Positions 1 through 6,559 of a stretch of 9,726 nucleotides of DNA are shown here, piece by piece. Positions within the stretch are counted from its first letter, which is position 1. Each line of letters starts with the position of its first letter. Both the position numbers and the translations under genes were made by a program. The notes beneath the pieces are model-generated. The model was given only the letters and a program-made list of their open reading frames with translations. It was not told where the DNA came from and did no database searches. Source of the DNA: Candidatus Atribacteria bacterium (lineage in GTDB: Bacteria > Atribacterota > Atribacteria > Atribacterales > Atribacteraceae); the NCBI GenBank assembly GCA_026390275.1, contig JAPLGF010000128.1, positions 1 through 9,726 on the forward strand, given 5' to 3'.

Positions 1-722
1 ATCGGGGGATCACCCACCAGACCACCAACAAAGTCATTTTGGGGAAGGTTAAAAATTTCTTCTGGGGTTCCCACCTGTAAAACGTTCCCTTGATTGAGCA
101 CCACCACTCGATCCCCCATCCCCAATGCTTCCCGGTAATCATGTGTGGTATACAGGGTGGTGATTCCAAATTTTTTTTGGATAATTTTGAGTTCTCCCCT
201 CAAACGATGACGCAATTTGGCATCCAAATGAGCAATAGGCTCATCCATCAAAAAAATCTTGGGGTTTCGAACCAGCATGCGACCCAGAGCCACTCGTTGT
301 CGCTGACCACCACTCAATTGAGCTACATTACGATCAAGAAGCCCGTCAATCTGCAATAACTTTGCTATATTCCTAACATTTTTTTCGATATCATCTCTTT
401 TCAGGTTTCGGAAAGGGGAATGAAGCGGAAAAGCCATGTTTTGAAACACTGTTTTATTCGGATAGAGGGCATAGGTTTCAAACACCATTGCCACATCTCT
501 TTCGGGAGGTGCCAGTTCATCCACTCTCTTCGTATCAATGTAAATTTCTCCCGCAGCAATGTTTTCTACGCCGGCGATGGTCTGTAACAGTGATGTTTTT
601 CCCGCTCCCGAAGGACCCAGGATGGTTAACAATTCTCCATCCTTCACTTCCAGGTCAATCCCTTTTAATGCTGTCATATGACCATATTTTTTCCAGACGT
701 TTTTCAGGGTCACACTGGCCAT
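1..722 (-). CDS. Sugar ABC transporter ATP-binding protein, MalK/UgpC-like (C-terminus beyond window)
   Basis: Nucleotide-binding subunit that powers a CUT1-type sugar importer from the cytoplasmic face. My reading of the minus strand from the ATG at 722-720 is open to the window edge and gives 240 residues. Visible motifs are Walker A GPSGAGKT (36-43), signature LSGGQ (136-140), Walker B IFLMDE (156-161), D-loop HLD (165-167) and switch His194 in TTHD. The segment ends in VGGLVGDPP, where MalK-type proteins begin the TOBE regulatory region, so about 100-130 residues should lie outside. The Q-loop reads MVFETYALYP, with Glu82 where Gln is usual. The ATG overlaps the stop of the upstream small gene (TGATG), so translation is probably coupled. 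It follows two permeases and a binding protein and most likely serves them. Family is certain; the substrate is unknown. Confidence 0.95.
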   Translation of the reverse strand, partial: MASVTLKNVWKKYGHMTALKGIDLEVKDGELLTILGPSGAGKTSLLQTIAGVENIAAGEIYIDTKRVDELAPPERDVAMVFETYALYPNKTVFQNMAFPLHSPFRNLKRDDIEKNVRNIAKLLQIDGLLDRNVAQLSGGQRQRVALGRMLVRNPKIFLMDEPIAHLDAKLRHRLRGELKIIQKKFGITTLYTTHDYREALGMGDRVVVLNQGNVLQVGTPEEIFNLPQNDFVGGLVGDPP

Positions 723-961
723 CATTCAACCACCCTTCTCAAGTTCCCATTTTTCATCCGTTGCAACTGTTTTCTTCCCTCTTCTCGTTCCCGGTTATAA
801 CGTCGATACCAGGGAATGACAAGCGTTAGGGCAAACCCCAGACCAATAAGCGGGACCAGCCAGAGAGGAAGAAAAGCTTCCCACCAGGCCAGCCATAAAA
901 AAGCCAGCCCAAACATCGTCATGACTGATACGAAAATTCGATCCCCGAAACCGAAATCCAT
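722..961 (-). CDS. Small two-helix membrane protein of the ABC operon (DUF2160-like?)
   Basis: A 79-residue protein with two hydrophobic stretches, about residues 9-28 and 31-50. The second is followed by a very basic tail (WYRRYNREREEGRK and on), which the positive-inside rule places in the cytoplasm. The start is the ATG at 961, preceded by AAGGGAG about nine bases upstream. Its stop overlaps the next gene's ATG by one base (TGATG), which argues strongly that it is a real gene. It lies between the second permease and the ATPase. Small integral membrane proteins of the DUF2160 type occur in comparable places in glycerol-type ABC operons, and the run GDRIFVSVMTMFGLAFLWLAW recalls the GDRLFI...AFIHLAWL pattern I remember for that family. 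This link is from memory and tentative. It may be an accessory subunit of the permease; function unknown. Confidence 0.8.
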   Translation of the reverse strand: MDFGFGDRIFVSVMTMFGLAFLWLAWWEAFLPLWLVPLIGLGFALTLVIPWYRRYNREREEGRKQLQRMKNGNLRRVVE

Positions 962-1007
962 ACTGTGTCACTCCCTTTTCAGTATCTTTCTCTCTTCATG
1001 CTCCTGA

Positions 1008-1832
1008 TCATCCCTTGACTGCTCCCAAAGTCAACCCGCGAATGATATATTTCTGGACAGCAAAGGTGAAAATCAGAACCGGAATGACCTGAAGTGATGC
1101 TACGGCTGCGATTTCACCCCATTCGACTGCCCGGGATGTGACCAAACCCCGGATTCCAACCGGAACAGTTTTTGCCATAGCCGCAGTTAAAACGTTGGCA
1201 AATAAAAATTCATTCCAGGAAAAGATGAAGCAGAGTATGGCAGTTGTGACCAATCCCGGAGCACTCAGGGGAAGAACAACTTTCCAAAAAGCATCCCAAC
1301 GGGAATACCCATCAACCATAGCTGCCTTCTCCAAATCATAGGGAATATCCTCAAAGAAACTCCGCATGATCCAGACCACAAAGGGAAGGTTAAAGGTGGT
1401 GTAAACAATAACCAACAAGAGTCTGGAATCATGCAATCCCCAACGGGTAGCCATGATGAAAAAGGGAATCACCAGGACAATGGGAGGAAACATACGGGTA
1501 CTTAAAATCCAGAATGAAATGTGCTTATCTCCAAACAACTTAAAACGAGCCAAAGAATAGGCACCCAGGGTTCCCACTGCCAGGGATAAGAAAGTGGTAC
1601 AGGCGGAAATAATAAGGCTATTGTAGAACATGGGGAGAAAATTTCTCTTGGTAAATGCAGAAATAAAATTTTTCCAGGTGGAATGAAAGATGAACTTAGG
1701 AGGGATGGCAAAAATGTCGAGCCGGGTTTTTAAAGAAGTGAGAATCAACCACAAAAAAGGGAGGATATTCACGAACAGAATGATTCCAATAATAATAATC
1801 GCTATAACTACTTTTTTCCTGTTATTCTCCAC
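1008..1832 (-). CDS. Sugar ABC transporter permease, MalG-like
   Basis: Inner-membrane permease subunit of a binding-protein-dependent CUT1 importer, 274 residues, normal length for MalG-type proteins. About six membrane segments are visible, roughly at 8-32, 70-95, 105-129, 137-158, 190-212 and 241-264. The cytoplasmic coupling (EAA) loop reads EKAAMVDGYSRWDAF from residue 168, followed by KVVLPLSAPG; this loop docks on the ATPase. The start is a GTG at 1832-1830, with CAGGAG about nine bases upstream. It lies 42 bases after the first permease and 46 bases before the small membrane gene, consistent with one transcript. The intact coupling loop and membrane pattern indicate a functional subunit. 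The transported compound cannot be told from the permease. Confidence 0.95.
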   Translation of the reverse strand: MENNRKKVVIAIIIIGIILFVNILPFLWLILTSLKTRLDIFAIPPKFIFHSTWKNFISAFTKRNFLPMFYNSLIISACTTFLSLAVGTLGAYSLARFKLFGDKHISFWILSTRMFPPIVLVIPFFIMATRWGLHDSRLLLVIVYTTFNLPFVVWIMRSFFEDIPYDLEKAAMVDGYSRWDAFWKVVLPLSAPGLVTTAILCFIFSWNEFLFANVLTAAMAKTVPVGIRGLVTSRAVEWGEIAAVASLQVIPVLIFTFAVQKYIIRGLTLGAVKG

Positions 1833-1874
1833 AACAAACCACTCCTGACCTCAATTTTTGGGATTCCAGAAAAA

Positions 1875-2807
1875 CTAAACAGTTTCTTTGGTGCGGCTTA
1901 AAAGGTTCACCAGGATTACCGAAACGATCATAATAATATAGAGCAAAATAAACGATATCGCCGAGGCTTTACCGATTCCCCAGAGATAGAATGCACTCCG
2001 GTAGATGAACATACTCAGGACATCAGTCGCTTCTCCCGGTCCCCCTTCCGTCAAAGCATAGACGATATCAAACACCCGAATTGCATCCATGATCCGGAGA
2101 ACCAGTACAATAAGAATGACCGGTTTCAGGAGAGGAAGGGTGATTTTACGAAAGACCAGGAACGGGGACGCTTTATCGATTCGAGCTGCCTCATAGGGAG
2201 CCGTGGGAAGCGCTTCCAATCCCGCCAGCAAAACCATGATGAGGAAAGGAGTCCATTGCCAGATATCCACAAACATCAACGAAGGCAGTGCCGTCCCCAC
2301 ACGGGCAAGGGGGGCAGACTCGTAACTCATGATATGAATTTTTCGGAGAATGAAAGTGACCAATCCAAATTCTGATTGATACAAATAGGTCCAGATCAGT
2401 CCCACCACAATTGGGGCCATGATCATGGGGAGGAGAATTATGGTTCGTACGATTTTGGACCCGGTGACCGTTCCTTGCAGGATGAGTGCGATGGCCAACC
2501 CCAAGAAAAATTCGATGGAAACAACCACCACCGTGAAGAAGATCGTCGTCTTTAAGGAGCTCCAAAAAGACGGATCTTTGAGAATTTCCCGGAAATTTTG
2601 CAGACCAATATATCCTTGCAGGCTGTCGGCGGAACGTGCCAGGTTATAATCGGAAAGAGCAAGATTAAAAGCGTAAATGGTGGGGTATACCGTGATCAAT
2701 GCCAGGAGAATAAGAGTCGGAAGGAGAAGAGACCATTTGAATTTGTTCTCGGAGCTGGAGATCCAGAACCCAAAACGTTGAAACAAAGATAAGTGTCTGC
2801 CAGACAA
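1875..2807 (-). CDS. Sugar ABC transporter permease, MalF-like
   Basis: First permease of the importer, 310 residues, typical of short MalF/UgpA-type proteins. The N-terminus is cytoplasmic and basic. Six membrane segments are apparent, roughly at 26-49, 85-112, 120-143, 176-198, 229-250 and 284-304. The EAA coupling loop reads YEAARIDKASPF from residue 205, followed by FRKITLPLLKP; Lys replaces the usual Gly after the conserved Asp. ALTEGGPG (251-258) is a common MalF-group motif. The start is a TTG at 2807-2805, supported by AGGGGG eight bases upstream, right at the foot of a perfect 42-base palindrome. That position suggests that mRNA structure influences its translation. It pairs with the MalG-like permease downstream. 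Confidence 0.93.
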   Translation of the reverse strand: MSGRHLSLFQRFGFWISSSENKFKWSLLLPTLILLALITVYPTIYAFNLALSDYNLARSADSLQGYIGLQNFREILKDPSFWSSLKTTIFFTVVVVSIEFFLGLAIALILQGTVTGSKIVRTIILLPMIMAPIVVGLIWTYLYQSEFGLVTFILRKIHIMSYESAPLARVGTALPSLMFVDIWQWTPFLIMVLLAGLEALPTAPYEAARIDKASPFLVFRKITLPLLKPVILIVLVLRIMDAIRVFDIVYALTEGGPGEATDVLSMFIYRSAFYLWGIGKASAISFILLYIIMIVSVILVNLLSRTKETV

Positions 2808-2815
2808 TTTCTTTT

Positions 2816-2821
2816 CCCCCT
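2816..2821 (-). promoter_or_regulatory. Ribosome-binding site of the first permease
   Basis: AGGGGG on the minus strand, eight bases before the TTG start at 2807. It sets that non-ATG start. It directly touches the end of the palindrome at 2822-2863, so a folded stem would end exactly at the site, leaving it exposed but closely flanked by structure. Confidence 0.6.
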
Positions 2822-2863
2822 TTCGTTATGCAGGGAGAGAGTACTCTCTCCCTGCATAACGAA
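2822..2863. repeat. 42-base perfect palindrome between binding protein and permease
   Basis: The sequence is fully self-complementary: two 21-base arms, starting TTCGTTATGC and meeting at GAGTACTC, with no mismatch. In RNA it would form a stem of about 19 pairs with a minimal loop. It begins 33 bases after the binding-protein stop and ends at the permease ribosome-binding site. The bases after it in the transcript are AGGGGGAAAAG, not a U-run, so it is not a standard intrinsic terminator. Intergenic stems after binding-protein genes, as in malE-malF, commonly protect the upstream mRNA from 3' decay and raise binding-protein level over permease level. That role is inferred here. A protein-binding operator or cruciform is an alternative. 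Confidence 0.9.
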
Positions 2864-2896
2864 CTTGTTTCTATGGTACTCTCAAAAACGCTCCGC

Positions 2897-4189
2897 CTAT
2901 TTATAGCCACCCTTCTTGAGAAGAGCATCGATTTTCGGTGCTGAATCGTCAAGAGCTGCCTTCACATCTTTCGCTCCAGCAACCACCGAGTTGATTTCCA
3001 ATGCTAAGATTTCCACCATATCGTCCCATTCAGGGATCCGCGGTCTCCAACCCGTGGTAGCGGCGGCAGTATCAGTGGCACTAAAGCTTGGGAACTTATC
3101 TCTGAACTCTTGAACCTCATACACTGATACTCTGGTAGGAGAAGAACCCTTCCCCACTCCCCGTTTCTGAATATCCTGACTGGTTGCCCACTGAATGAAA
3201 AGGAATGCCGCCTCTTTATTCTTGGAAGAGGTCGGAACGCACAGACTGGAGCCTCCATAGTGGGATACTGGATCACCGAAGGATGGAACCGGGGCATAAC
3301 GCATCTGACCAACAATCTTCGATTCTTCGGGGTTCTCCATGCTACCGTAGTTTTCATCCCATTGTACCGACTGGGCGATGGTCCCCTGTTGCAGGGCGGT
3401 ACTTACATCATCCCAGGTCCAGGTGGTCACTCCCGGAGGAGCAAACTTGGTCATCTTCTTATAAAATTCGGTAGCCTTGATTCCGTTTTCATCATTGAGC
3501 ATGACAGAGTACTTATCATCATAGAGCTGTCCCTTGAAAGCCCAGAGAACACAGAGCCATTCGCAAACAACGGAGAGATGGCGCTTCGCCATCATACCCG
3601 TCCCGTAAAGATCGGGAGGATGGTTCAGCTTCTCCATCGAGCTCATCCATTCATCCGGGGTTTTCGGTGGGCCAGCCACACCGTATTTGTCAAAAATAGT
3701 TTTATTCCAGAACAAATATTGAATCACACTGTCGAATGGATAGCCGTAAGCTTTTCCATCCCACATCGTCCCTTGCCACATGAGAGGATAAAAATCCTTG
3801 AGACCATTGTTCGGATCGACCAGTTTGGGATTATTCATGTATTGCTCAAACGGTTCAATATAACCCGCCTTAACATATTTTCCCGTCCAGGAATAGTCCA
3901 TATTAAATACGTCATATATTCCAGTTTTGGATGCGAAATCCATGAGGGCTTTTTCTTCCAGATGGGGGTGAGCCTGTCTTTCCACGATGACTTTGATACC
4001 GGTAACTTTTTCAAATTCTGGTAACGCTTCCTCCACCCAATAGCTTGGCGGGGTGGTTTCAGTAATGAAGCGGATCGTTACCCCGGCATACTGCTTTGCC
4101 GCTTCTTCCAAGCTCCATCCATAAGCAACAGAGGCAAGGGCCAAAACCAACATGACCACCAACAACCATACCATGTTCTTTCTAAACAC
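2897..4189 (-). CDS. Extracellular sugar-binding protein of the ABC importer (SBP family 1)
   Basis: High-affinity solute receptor that delivers its ligand to the two permeases encoded after it; 430 residues, the usual size. Residues 1-24 form a Sec signal peptide: basic MFRK, a hydrophobic core (MVWLLVVMLVLALASV), then a likely signal peptidase I site after AYG (Ala22 at -3, Gly24 at -1). There is no lipobox Cys, so the mature protein is probably free in the periplasm. The mature part begins with the family pattern of a beta strand (TIRFITET), then LPEFEKVTGIKV and a YDVFNMDYSW segment. The start is a GTG at 4189-4187 with AAAGGAGG seven bases upstream; the ATG five codons later has no well-spaced site. 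It is the first gene of the transporter unit, after a 663-base gap likely to hold its promoter. Ligand unknown; a sugar or polyol is inferred from the neighbours. Confidence 0.95.
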   Translation of the reverse strand: MFRKNMVWLLVVMLVLALASVAYGWSLEEAAKQYAGVTIRFITETTPPSYWVEEALPEFEKVTGIKVIVERQAHPHLEEKALMDFASKTGIYDVFNMDYSWTGKYVKAGYIEPFEQYMNNPKLVDPNNGLKDFYPLMWQGTMWDGKAYGYPFDSVIQYLFWNKTIFDKYGVAGPPKTPDEWMSSMEKLNHPPDLYGTGMMAKRHLSVVCEWLCVLWAFKGQLYDDKYSVMLNDENGIKATEFYKKMTKFAPPGVTTWTWDDVSTALQQGTIAQSVQWDENYGSMENPEESKIVGQMRYAPVPSFGDPVSHYGGSSLCVPTSSKNKEAAFLFIQWATSQDIQKRGVGKGSSPTRVSVYEVQEFRDKFPSFSATDTAAATTGWRPRIPEWDDMVEILALEINSVVAGAKDVKAALDDSAPKIDALLKKGGYK

Positions 4190-4196
4190 GTCTTTT

Positions 4197-4204
4197 CCTC
4201 CTTT
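4197..4204 (-). promoter_or_regulatory. Ribosome-binding site of the binding-protein gene
   Basis: AAAGGAGG on the minus strand, seven bases before the GTG at 4189. It is a near-consensus site that decides for the GTG start over the ATG five codons further in. Confidence 0.75.
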
Positions 4205-4380
4205 GTATACTGTGTTCCAAGATGAATATAACTACCATCTAATACTCGATGCCTAATATACATTTTTCTTCTTTCCTCGATCCCACCTCCTTGAACTCAG
4301 ACTTTATCCGTTTTTCCTACTCTACCCTGAAAATGATGTTGAGTTGGAAAAGATGTTCCCTACCGTTGTCCCTTCTCGTC

Positions 4381-4427
4381 CCTTCTTTTTTCCCCTCTCC
4401 CCACTTGGTTGAGGAAAAGAGGGAAGG
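4381..4427. repeat. Imperfect inverted repeat in a purine-rich stretch
   Basis: CCTTCTTTTTTCC at 4381-4393 can pair with GGAAAAGAGGGAAGG at 4413-4427, with a two-base bulge and one mismatch, around a 19-base loop. The minus strand is almost all purine on one side. It loosely resembles the CCCTCACC...GGGGAGAGG intergenic repeats seen in many bacteria. It is not followed by a U-run, so I do not call it a terminator. It may be a degenerate dispersed repeat or simple-sequence DNA. Confidence 0.35.
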
Positions 4428-4677
4428 TGAGGGAGATATTTTCATTTTCTAATGGTGCCAGGAAACGGTATGGGTCTCTTTTTACTGATGGCTTTGTTTA
4501 AACGGGAGAAATATTACCGAGAATTTTTTTGTGACGAATGGAATGTGGGAGGGTACCTGTCTCAGCTATTCAACATGGGTTTCAATATCGAAGGATTCTT
4601 CAATTTCTGATTCATATATTTCTTGAGAAAATACGAAAAGCTTGAATGCAACCAAGAAAATCAGATTTTTAATAACC

Positions 4678-4705
4678 TTATCCCCTCCCTTGAAAATTAT
4701 CCCCT
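4678..4705. repeat. Nine-base direct repeat, possible tandem operator half-sites
   Basis: TTATCCCCT occurs at 4678-4686 and again at 4697-4705, a spacing of 19 bases or roughly two helical turns. Paired direct repeats upstream of a sugar transporter can bind a regulator. No regulator gene is in the window and chance is possible. Confidence 0.25.
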
Positions 4706-4744
4706 ACACACAATTTAAAAATACAAACCCCTCCTTCCTTTTCT

Positions 4745-4756
4745 GGTAACATTACC
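4745..4756. promoter_or_regulatory. Short palindrome, candidate operator
   Basis: GGTAACATTACC has perfect five-base arms (GGTAA/TTACC) around a two-base centre. It lies about 560 bases upstream of the binding-protein start, closer to the end of the SDR gene. The size and symmetry would suit a dimeric sugar-responsive repressor, but it does not match the usual LacI-family core with a central CG. Confidence 0.25.
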
Positions 4757-4852
4757 TTTCATACGAACCTAACAATAATGTATCTATTCTACCACTATAC
4801 TATGGAGAATAATAACTTTTTGTATTTTTTTTCAAAAGTTTGGAATAACCTG

Positions 4853-5623
4853 CTATTGAATGGTATAACCTCCATCAATAACCAGGGTCTCACCGGTCAC
4901 CAGGTTGGAGGCATCACAAGCCAGATACAAGGCGGCGGCGGCGACTTCCTCGGGATACCCGAAGCGACGGAGGGGAATCTTCTTTTTCATGGCCTCCCCC
5001 ACTTCCCCCGCCCAGGCTTTTTGACCGAGTTCGGTGAGGATGACGGTGGGAGCGATGGCATTGACGTTGATATTATAGCCAGCCCATTCCAGGGCGAGGA
5101 CCTTGGTCATGCCGATGATCCCGGCTTTGCTGGTGCAATAGGCCACATGCTTATCCAGAGCCACCACTCCGGCTTGAGATGCGATGTTGATGATCTTGCC
5201 TTTTTTCTGTTTGATCATCTCTCGACCGATGAGTTGGGAGAGCATGAAAGGAGCTTTTAAGTTCACCGCCATGGTTTTATCCCAGTATTCTTCGGGGAGA
5301 TTCTCGGCATCATCGAGAAAGGCCACTCCGGCATTATTGACCAAGATATCGATGTGGGGAAAGACCTTAAGGCTTTCATCCCGGATTTTTTCCAGATCGG
5401 CATTTTTGGTTACATCGGCAATGATGGGAAGATTCCTGGTGGTGGAGCTGGAAAGAGCACCAGCGGTGGTGAGGACTTCCCGGTCGATGTCAACCAGAAT
5501 GATATTGGCCTCCTGGTGAGAAAAGACTTCGGCGATGGCTTTCCCGATTCCCCGGGCCGCCCCGGTGATCAAAGCGGTTTTTCCTTGCAGGGTAAAAGTG
5601 AGAGAATAGGGTTTTTCTTCCAA
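4853..5623 (-). CDS. Short-chain dehydrogenase/reductase, DthD/GolD-like polyol dehydrogenase (paralogue 2)
   Basis: Classical SDR of 256 residues, likely NAD(H)-dependent oxidation of a polyol or reduction of a ketose in the cytoplasm. Visible features are the Rossmann motif TGAARGIG (20-27), Asp45 at the end of beta-2 favouring NAD over NADP, NNAG (96-99), and the catalytic set Asn121, Ser149, Tyr162 and Lys166 (YCTSK). The C-terminal part with TVILTELGQKAWAGEVGEAM is characteristic, from memory, of the D-threitol/D-arabitol dehydrogenase group. It aligns without gaps to the SDR encoded just upstream: from residue 174 on, 77 of 83 positions are identical, against 42 of the first 99. The start is TTG at 5623-5621 with AAGGAGGG seven bases upstream. 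It is the last enzyme gene before the long gap. Substrate unproven. Confidence 0.93.
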   Translation of the reverse strand: MEEKPYSLTFTLQGKTALITGAARGIGKAIAEVFSHQEANIILVDIDREVLTTAGALSSSTTRNLPIIADVTKNADLEKIRDESLKVFPHIDILVNNAGVAFLDDAENLPEEYWDKTMAVNLKAPFMLSQLIGREMIKQKKGKIINIASQAGVVALDKHVAYCTSKAGIIGMTKVLALEWAGYNINVNAIAPTVILTELGQKAWAGEVGEAMKKKIPLRRFGYPEEVAAAALYLACDASNLVTGETLVIDGGYTIQ

Positions 5624-5629
5624 GGCTAT

Positions 5630-5637
5630 CCCTCCTT
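5630..5637 (-). promoter_or_regulatory. Ribosome-binding site deciding a TTG start
   Basis: AAGGAGGG on the minus strand, with six to seven bases to the TTG at 5623. No ATG lies in frame near it, and the resulting N-terminus lines up with the paralogue, so the TTG start is well supported. Confidence 0.75.
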
Positions 5638-5737
5638 ATATAAAAACTGTGACCAGTAATCAGTTAAAAAGCCGGTCATTGCGAAACCTTGATTCATTTG
5701 GTTCTAAGAGTCTCCCCGCCCCCCGCCAATTTATGCC

Positions 5738-6508
5738 TTACTGAATGGTATATCCTCCATCGATAACCAGAGTCTCCCCGGTAATCAAATTGGAGGCGTC
5801 ACTGGCTAAAAACAAAGCGGCGGCGGCGACTTCCTCGGGATACCCGAAGCGACCTACCGGTATCTTTTTCTTCATCGCTTCTCCCACTTCCCCCGCCCAG
5901 GCTTTTTGACCGAGTTCGGTGAGGATGACGGTGGGAGCGATGGCATTGACGTTGATGTTATAACCAGCCCATTCCAGGGCTAAAATTTTGGTGATTCCAA
6001 TCAATCCGGCCTTGCTGGCCATATAGGCGACATGTTTCGGTAAAGCCACCAGACCCGCCTTGGAAGCGATATTAATGATCTTCCCGTATCTTTGTTTAAT
6101 CATCTGTCGACCAACCACCTGAGCCAGCCTGAATTGAGCAGTTAAGTTGACCGCGATCACCTCGTCCCAATCTTTCTCCGATAAATTTTCTGCGTTATCT
6201 AACCGGGAGATCCCGGCATTGTTTACCAGAATATCCATCCTTCCAAACTTATCGAGTCCGGCATCCAGAATTCTCTGCAGGGTTTCCGATTTGGTTATAT
6301 CTCCTTTCACCACGATTGCCTTGCGACTCATCCCTTCGATATCTTTCAAGGTCTGATCAACTTCATCAGCAAAGTCCACCAAAACCAGATCAGCCCCTTT
6401 TTGAGCAAACATCAAAGCGATAGCCTTCCCAATTCCCTTGGCGGCTCCGGTCACCACCGCTATTTTTCCGGTTAACTGAAAACTCCCATCAAATGGAACA
6501 AAATCCAT
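5738..6508 (-). CDS. Short-chain dehydrogenase/reductase, DthD/GolD-like polyol dehydrogenase (paralogue 1)
   Basis: Classical SDR of 256 residues, predicted to interconvert a sugar alcohol and a ketose with NAD(H). It carries TGAAKGIG (20-27) for cofactor binding, acidic Asp45 favouring NAD, NNAG (96-99), and the full catalytic tetrad Asn121, Ser149, Tyr162 and Lys166 (YMASK). It ends in LVIDGGYTIQ, as does its neighbour. The start is the ATG at 6508, with AGGAGG eight bases upstream; another ATG eight bases before it is out of frame. It lies 51 bases after the end of the broken epimerase and 114 bases before the second SDR. The pair could act on different polyols, or on successive steps, since the cores differ while the C-terminal third is shared. 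The threitol/arabitol assignment is inference from remembered motifs. Confidence 0.94.
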   Translation of the reverse strand: MDFVPFDGSFQLTGKIAVVTGAAKGIGKAIALMFAQKGADLVLVDFADEVDQTLKDIEGMSRKAIVVKGDITKSETLQRILDAGLDKFGRMDILVNNAGISRLDNAENLSEKDWDEVIAVNLTAQFRLAQVVGRQMIKQRYGKIINIASKAGLVALPKHVAYMASKAGLIGITKILALEWAGYNINVNAIAPTVILTELGQKAWAGEVGEAMKKKIPVGRFGYPEEVAAAALFLASDASNLITGETLVIDGGYTIQ

Positions 6509-6559
6509 GGCTCATTCCTCCTGAGAACAGGATAAAATTTCTTCAGATCCCAAAAAATC

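Larger units (their letters stand above)
4190..4852. other. Long intergenic region upstream of the transporter genes
   Basis: No open frame here looks like a gene. The part next to the dehydrogenase end (about 4600-4850) is AT-rich. The part at 4330-4440 is strongly strand-asymmetric, with purine-rich runs on the minus strand. It contains a short palindrome (4745-4756), a nine-base direct repeat (4678-4705) and an imperfect inverted repeat (4381-4427). An AT-only stem, AACTTTT at 4814-4820 with AAAAGTT at 4834-4840, sits just after the dehydrogenase stop but lacks a U-run. I could not identify a convincing -35/-10 pair; hexamers such as GATAAT occur but without a good partner. The region most likely holds the promoter and operators of the transporter operon and the end of the enzyme transcript. 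Confidence 0.6.

Noticed and set aside
2822..2863. Intrinsic terminator
   Set aside because: In the transcript the stem is followed by AGGGGGAAAAG, with no U-run, and the permease start is only 14 bases further.
3260..4024. Plus-strand open frame of 254 codons
   Set aside because: It lies inside the binding-protein gene on the opposite strand; the minus-strand product has a signal peptide and family features, while this one has none.
4078..4263. Minus-strand open frame of 61 codons overlapping the binding-protein start
   Set aside because: It overlaps the signal-peptide coding region in another frame and is only a shifted reading of it.
4249..4452. Plus-strand open frame of 67 codons in the long gap
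   Set aside because: The product is low-complexity, rich in Ser, Leu and Pro from a pyrimidine-rich stretch, with no ribosome-binding site I would trust.
4814..4840. Terminator after the second SDR gene
   Set aside because: The stem is only seven A/T-rich pairs with a 13-base loop and no following U-run, too weak to call.
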